Source: Paucimonas sp.
GTDB lineage: Bacteria > Pseudomonadota > Gammaproteobacteria > Pseudomonadales > Pseudomonadaceae
Assembly: GCA_031253995.1 (NCBI GenBank)
Contig: JAIRVG010000045.1
Coordinates: 1 to 64,000 of the forward strand
DNA length: 64,000 nt
Reading direction: 5' to 3'
In this document: positions 60,111 through 64,000 of the stretch, one piece after another
Numbering within the stretch: the first letter of the stretch is position 1
Layout of the letters: the number at the start of each line of letters is the position of its first letter
Notes under the pieces: generated by a model
The model's input: only the letters and a program-made list of their open reading frames with translations
Told to the model about the DNA's origin: nothing
Database searches by the model: none
Position numbers and translations under genes: made by a program

Positions 60111-61202
60111 CTATTTGCGCTCGGCTCCCGGGTCGTAGATCCGTGTCACATCCCCGCCGAGGCGGAAGCTGTTGAACGGCTGCATGCGTTGCCGGCGCTG
60201 CTGCACATCCGCATTGCACTGGTACAGGCTGCACCACGGCTCCAGCCAGGCGTACTTGCTGTCGACCTTGAGGTCGTCCATGTCCTGCTTCTCGCCGTTG
60301 CGGCTCTTGAACTGCGCCGGGTCCTTCGACCCGCTCAGCACCCGATCCCCCAGGCGCTTCAGCGCACCATGGTTCTCGTCGCGCACATCCACGCCATTGA
60401 CCTGGGCAAAACTGGCGATCATCGCCAGCGGCGGCAGGGCGTAGTTGTGGTAGGCGAGGGCGCGCTGCTTGCGCTTGAGCTCGTTGGGCAAGAAGCCCTG
60501 TTCATCCACCTGGTTGGCCCCGACGCGGTATTCCTTCACGGCCCAGTCGAACAGGTCGCGGCGGTCGGTGACCACGGCCGTGGCCATCACCGACCAGGCC
60601 GCCCAGTAGCTGTGGTTGTTGATCTTTTCCAGGGGCAGGTCGCTCCAGTCGCGGACCACCTGTTCGCCCACGCGGCCAAACCATTTCTCGATTTCCTCGG
60701 CCTGGGCCTGGTGCGCCGCCAGCGGCCGGGCATTGGAGAACTTCAGGCGCAGCCACGAGCCGCTGAGGCTGCCCAGCGCCCATTTGCGCATGGACTTGCC
60801 GGTGTGGTTGAAGTCCTTCGACAGCAAGGCATCGGCCCGCGCCCAGCTGTCCAGCCAGGTCAGCGCGCAGTCCAGTTGCGCCGGACGGCCATCGCGCATG
60901 TATTGGGTGACCAGCTTGCTGACGCCGCGCTCCAGGTCGGTGATGTCCTTGGTCGAGTCGCGGAAGGCTTGCTCCGAGGCCCGGTTGAGCGTGGCGCGGG
61001 CCTTGTCCGAGCCTTCGTACTTGCTGCGGAACTGCAGGCTGCCGGTGTAGGGCGTCGGCGCGGCCTGGCACTTGAAATCGCCGTCGCCGGTCTTCTGTTT
61101 CTCGATGCCGGCGTAGTAGCCCGGCGGCGGGACCAGCGCGGCCATGGCCTGCCCGGAAAGGGCAAGCAGCACGGCGCTGGCGATCAGGCTGAATCTGTTC
61201 AT
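60111..61202 (-). CDS. algL: poly(beta-D-mannuronate) lyase AlgL
   Basis: The 363-residue periplasmic alginate lyase (PL5) starts at ATG 61202 with a cleavable signal peptide ending SGQAMA. The family motif [17 protein letters not shown] (about residues 200-216) carries the catalytic His and Tyr. In the operon AlgL clears polymer that escapes into the periplasm. It lies 7 bp after algX. The frame from 61229 adds residues that spoil the signal peptide. Confidence 0.95.
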   Translation of the reverse strand: MNRFSLIASAVLLALSGQAMAALVPPPGYYAGIEKQKTGDGDFKCQAAPTPYTGSLQFRSKYEGSDKARATLNRASEQAFRDSTKDITDLERGVSKLVTQYMRDGRPAQLDCALTWLDSWARADALLSKDFNHTGKSMRKWALGSLSGSWLRLKFSNARPLAAHQAQAEEIEKWFGRVGEQVVRDWSDLPLEKINNHSYWAAWSVMATAVVTDRRDLFDWAVKEYRVGANQVDEQGFLPNELKRKQRALAYHNYALPPLAMIASFAQVNGVDVRDENHGALKRLGDRVLSGSKDPAQFKSRNGEKQDMDDLKVDSKYAWLEPWCSLYQCNADVQQRRQRMQPFNSFRLGGDVTRIYDPGAERK

Positions 61203-61209
61203 GATGTCC

Positions 61210-62637
61210 TCACAATCCGGCCTGGGCATTGCCCGAGGCGCCGCGTTTGCACAGGGTGGCCTGGACTTTCTGGCTGCCGCTTTCCGGCCCCTGCAGTTCG
61301 ACGGCGAGCAGGGTCTGCCCGGCCCAGTCCTCGTCCTCGCGCAGTTGGAAGGCGAAGCGGCCGTCGGTGTCGGAAGTGGTCGGCTTCTCGATCTTGATGT
61401 CCTCGTGGCGGCCGTTGAGGTACCAGAGGGTGGCCTGCAGGACCTTCACCGAGGTGTCCTCGAAACGCACGTCGAGCTGGTGGTTGCGGTTGGTCAGGTC
61501 CTTGATCACGCCGTTGCGGCCGTTGACCATCAGTTCGTTCTTGCCCGGCTTGAGCGCGGTGCTGGCGCTCATCTGCGCCGGCTTGCCCTCGCAGCCGTTG
61601 TCCAGCAGGGCGAGCATCTGCCGCCAGATGGTTTCCTGGTTCAGCGGGTACAGCGGGGAGAACTCCCACACCAGGATCTTCGGCGGGTTCTTCCTGAACT
61701 CCTCGCTGCCCAGGTACTGGATCATCGAGCCTTCCAGGCCGCCGCCGGGGAAGGCGACGTTGAGCACGTCGGCACCGATGTACTGTTCGAGGAAGCCGGA
61801 GAAGTTGTAGTTCTTGCCGCTGTGGCTGGTACCCACCAGGGTGATCTGCGCGTTGCCGCTGTCGCCGAACAGATCGTCGCCGCCGCTTTCGCCCTTCGGC
61901 TCGGTAGCGAACTGATCCATGTACTGCACCGCGTAGCTGGTGTTGCACAGCTGGCCGGCGACGTTGTGCAGGGTGCCGGTCTTGCCCATGCGCCCGGATT
62001 TCTTCGTCTCGAATTCCTTGCGCGGGATGCCTTCGAAGGCCGGCATGCCGTGCACGGTGTCGGCGACGATCTTCGCCGCGCGCTCGGCGCCGTAAGGGGT
62101 CCAGTGCTGGTCGCCGCGGAAGTAGAAGTCCTTGCCCTGGTCGGCGGCGGCCAGCTGTTCGTTGGTCAGCGGCGACAGGTCCGGCACGTTGTAGCCCATC
62201 TTGCGGAAGCGACCGAGCATGGCCTGGTAGTTGCCCAGGGCCTTCTGGTAGTCGAACTTCGCCTTGTCCTCGGGGTTGAGCATGTTGCGGTTCACCAGGC
62301 CGCGGGTCGGCTGGTAGACCACCACCAGCTCGACGCCGCGAGCCTTGAAGGCGTCGTGCAGTTGCTGCAGGCGCTTGTAGCCGGCGGGCGTGGTGTCGAA
62401 CTCGGTGCGCAGGTCTTCGCGGGTGCGGAACAGCCAGTCGCCCTTGGCCTGCACCAGGGTGGTGAAGTTCTGCTGGTAGCGGGTGGTGTAGCGGCTGGCG
62501 TCGTGGGCTTCGGGGCACAGCTGGCAGCACGGCTCGGCGGTGAAGGCCGGGGCCTGGACCTCGTCGGCGCGGACGCTGTTGGCCACCGCCAGCAAGGCGG
62601 CGCTCAGGCCAAGCAGTTTGAACAGGTGTGGGGTCAT
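61210..62637 (-). CDS. algX: alginate acetyltransferase AlgX
   Basis: The 475-residue periplasmic protein has an N-terminal SGNH-like acetyltransferase domain and a C-terminal carbohydrate-binding module. The signal peptide is about residues 1-24. Catalytic residues are visible as [11 protein letters not shown] (Asp-His) and [15 protein letters not shown] (serine). It adds acetyl groups to mannuronate and belongs to the AlgK-AlgX export scaffold. It lies 13 bp after algG. Confidence 0.95.
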   Translation of the reverse strand: MTPHLFKLLGLSAALLAVANSVRADEVQAPAFTAEPCCQLCPEAHDASRYTTRYQQNFTTLVQAKGDWLFRTREDLRTEFDTTPAGYKRLQQLHDAFKARGVELVVVYQPTRGLVNRNMLNPEDKAKFDYQKALGNYQAMLGRFRKMGYNVPDLSPLTNEQLAAADQGKDFYFRGDQHWTPYGAERAAKIVADTVHGMPAFEGIPRKEFETKKSGRMGKTGTLHNVAGQLCNTSYAVQYMDQFATEPKGESGGDDLFGDSGNAQITLVGTSHSGKNYNFSGFLEQYIGADVLNVAFPGGGLEGSMIQYLGSEEFRKNPPKILVWEFSPLYPLNQETIWRQMLALLDNGCEGKPAQMSASTALKPGKNELMVNGRNGVIKDLTNRNHQLDVRFEDTSVKVLQATLWYLNGRHEDIKIEKPTTSDTDGRFAFQLREDEDWAGQTLLAVELQGPESGSQKVQATLCKRGASGNAQAGL

Positions 62638-62650
62638 GGTCTGGGCTTCC

Positions 62651-64000
62651 TCAGTCGAGCATTTCGGTCTGGCGTTCGACCGGGTCGATCAGAACGGCTT
62701 TCTGCTGGCGCACCATCAGGTCGAGGATCTCGTCCTGGCGCTCGCCCAGCACGCCGGAAAAGCTGATGCCGCTGGCCTTGCTCGGGGCCAGCATCGACAC
62801 CCGGTACAGCTCCACGCTCAGCGGCGAGTCGATGGACAGCGGTCCGCTGCCGTTGGCCGCCAGCTCGCCACCCACCACGATCAGCGAGACCTTGGTGTCG
62901 AAGGGGTCGAGGGCGATGTCGCGGTCGGTGTCGGAGAGGTCCTTGATGTGCCCGTAGACGCCGACCAGGCCGTTGGCCATGGCGAGGTTTTCGTAGAGGC
63001 GGATGTTCACGCTGTTGCGCACGCGGATGCCGTGGCGGCGGTTGCTGATCAGCTTGTTGCCCCAGATCAGGTTGTCGCCGCTTTCGTACAGGGTGATGCC
63101 GTCGGTGTGGTTGCGGTAGATCTCGTTGTAGGCGATCAGGTTGTTGACGCTGTTGCGGTCGATCACCACCCCGGAGAGCTTGTTGTCGTAGCTCTTGTTG
63201 TTGATGATCCAGCTGTCGTTGACCTCGCGGGAAATGATGATCCCGTGCTTCTTCCTGGTGCCGTACACGGTGTTGCCGGCGATGACCAGGCGGTGCGAAC
63301 GGTCGTGGGGGTCGATGCCGTAGACGATGTTGTCGCTGTAGGTGTTGTCCTTGACCACGAAGTCGCTGGTCTCGTAGCAGTAGAAGCCGTACCACATGTC
63401 GCTGAAGGTCGAGCCGATGATCCAGCCGGTGGGTTCGGCACGGCCCATCTGCTTGGCCATGTTCGGCGTGTACTGGGAGATGCTCACGCCGTAGGACTTG
63501 CTCTTGGCGTAGCCGAAGCTGGCCATGGTGGTGTTGACGATGTAGGTCTCGGTGCCGCCCCAGGACAGCAGGAACGGCCGGAATTCATCGGGCTTGCGGA
63601 AGCTCGCCGGGCCGTTGTCCTTTTCCCGCCAGCCGATCACCCGGGTGTCGCTGACGAACAGCTTGCCGTCGTTGACCAGGAACGAGCCGCCTTCCTGGGA
63701 CAGGCGCAGTTCCTTGACCTTGCCGTCGATTTCCAGGGTCGCGCCATGGCCGACCACGATCGGCAGGCGGGCCAGGTACACGCCTGGCGAGGTTTCCCGC
63801 AGGTAGCGTTCGGGGACCTTCTTCGCCAGCGTGGTGAAGTCCACGTGGCCGCCGTCGACGAAGATCGCCTGGGGAATGCCACGTTGGCGGGCGACCCATT
63901 CGGCGCCCTTGTTGTCGCCGCCGATGAACTCCTTGAGGCTGTTCTCCTGGAGCATGCGGCGCACGCTGATCTTGCCCGGCTTGGAACGGTCGATCTTCTT
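62651..64000 (-). CDS. algG: mannuronan C5-epimerase AlgG (partial at window edge)
   Basis: The gene is open past the right edge. About 449 residues are present; the family length is roughly 540, so the signal peptide and about 90 residues lie outside. It is a right-handed beta-helix with NosD-like repeats. The epimerase motif DPHDRSHRLVI is intact, followed by repeated turns such as NSVNNLIAYNEIYRNH. It converts mannuronate to guluronate in the periplasm and guides the polymer to export. The in-frame GTG at 63964 is internal, not the start. Confidence 0.95.
   Translation of the reverse strand, partial: KKIDRSKPGKISVRRMLQENSLKEFIGGDNKGAEWVARQRGIPQAIFVDGGHVDFTTLAKKVPERYLRETSPGVYLARLPIVVGHGATLEIDGKVKELRLSQEGGSFLVNDGKLFVSDTRVIGWREKDNGPASFRKPDEFRPFLLSWGGTETYIVNTTMASFGYAKSKSYGVSISQYTPNMAKQMGRAEPTGWIIGSTFSDMWYGFYCYETSDFVVKDNTYSDNIVYGIDPHDRSHRLVIAGNTVYGTRKKHGIIISREVNDSWIINNKSYDNKLSGVVIDRNSVNNLIAYNEIYRNHTDGITLYESGDNLIWGNKLISNRRHGIRVRNSVNIRLYENLAMANGLVGVYGHIKDLSDTDRDIALDPFDTKVSLIVVGGELAANGSGPLSIDSPLSVELYRVSMLAPSKASGISFSGVLGERQDEILDLMVRQQKAVLIDPVERQTEMLD

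Overview
The window is high-GC chromosomal DNA of a Pseudomonas, most like the P. fluorescens group. The evidence is an alginate operon in the canonical gene order, the homogentisate operon (hmgA-fahA-maiA) with its IclR regulator, psiE, folM, DUF3077 and DUF3509 genes that I associate mainly with pseudomonads, and many copies of the REP palindrome found between genes in this group. I cannot name a species.

Layout. Positions 1-2,550 are AT-richer accessory DNA with orphan genes (a HEPN-motif protein and a small unknown), a terminator and decayed sequence. Positions 2,550-5,870 hold small accessory genes: two GNAT acetyltransferases, a small Xre regulator facing a DUF3077 gene, and an Xre-cupin regulator that appears to control itself and a GNAT/YdcZ pair through a shared CACTATAGTG operator. 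Positions 6,265-22,665 are one gene for a 5,466-residue autotransporter made of about 44 beta-strand repeats in five blocks of falling length. Positions 22,800-31,650 carry housekeeping and sensory genes, including folM, a MerR regulator resembling class II LitR, a PilZ-like protein, a short LOV blue-light receptor and a flavodoxin. Positions 31,700-36,850 are a LysR-controlled catabolic cluster (SDR, MFS transporter, split transketolase). Positions 37,200-41,350 are the tyrosine/phenylalanine degradation operon hmgA-fahA-maiA with its divergent repressor. Positions 41,460-45,250 hold a SirB1-like protein, a leucine-type dehydrogenase, LexA-controlled yebG, psiE, a DUF3509 gene and a universal stress protein. 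Positions 45,400-50,480 are a LysR gene and a tripartite EmrAB/NodT-type efflux operon joined by an identical 19-bp operator. Positions 50,490-55,050 hold an SDR, an orphan TccC/Rhs toxin-like protein with a small upstream partner, and a membrane protein. Positions 55,124-64,000 (minus strand) are the distal alginate operon algG-X-L-I-J-F-A; algG runs off the right edge.

Most unusual: the block architecture of the giant autotransporter; the pairing of a short LOV photoreceptor with a MerR regulator whose cobalamin-ligand histidine seems replaced; the orphan TccC-like toxin with an unassigned C-terminal domain; a set of exact operator repeats that lets regulators be matched to targets from sequence alone; and a REP array with an exact 107-bp period. 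All calls come from reading the sequence and recalled family knowledge; no database search was run.
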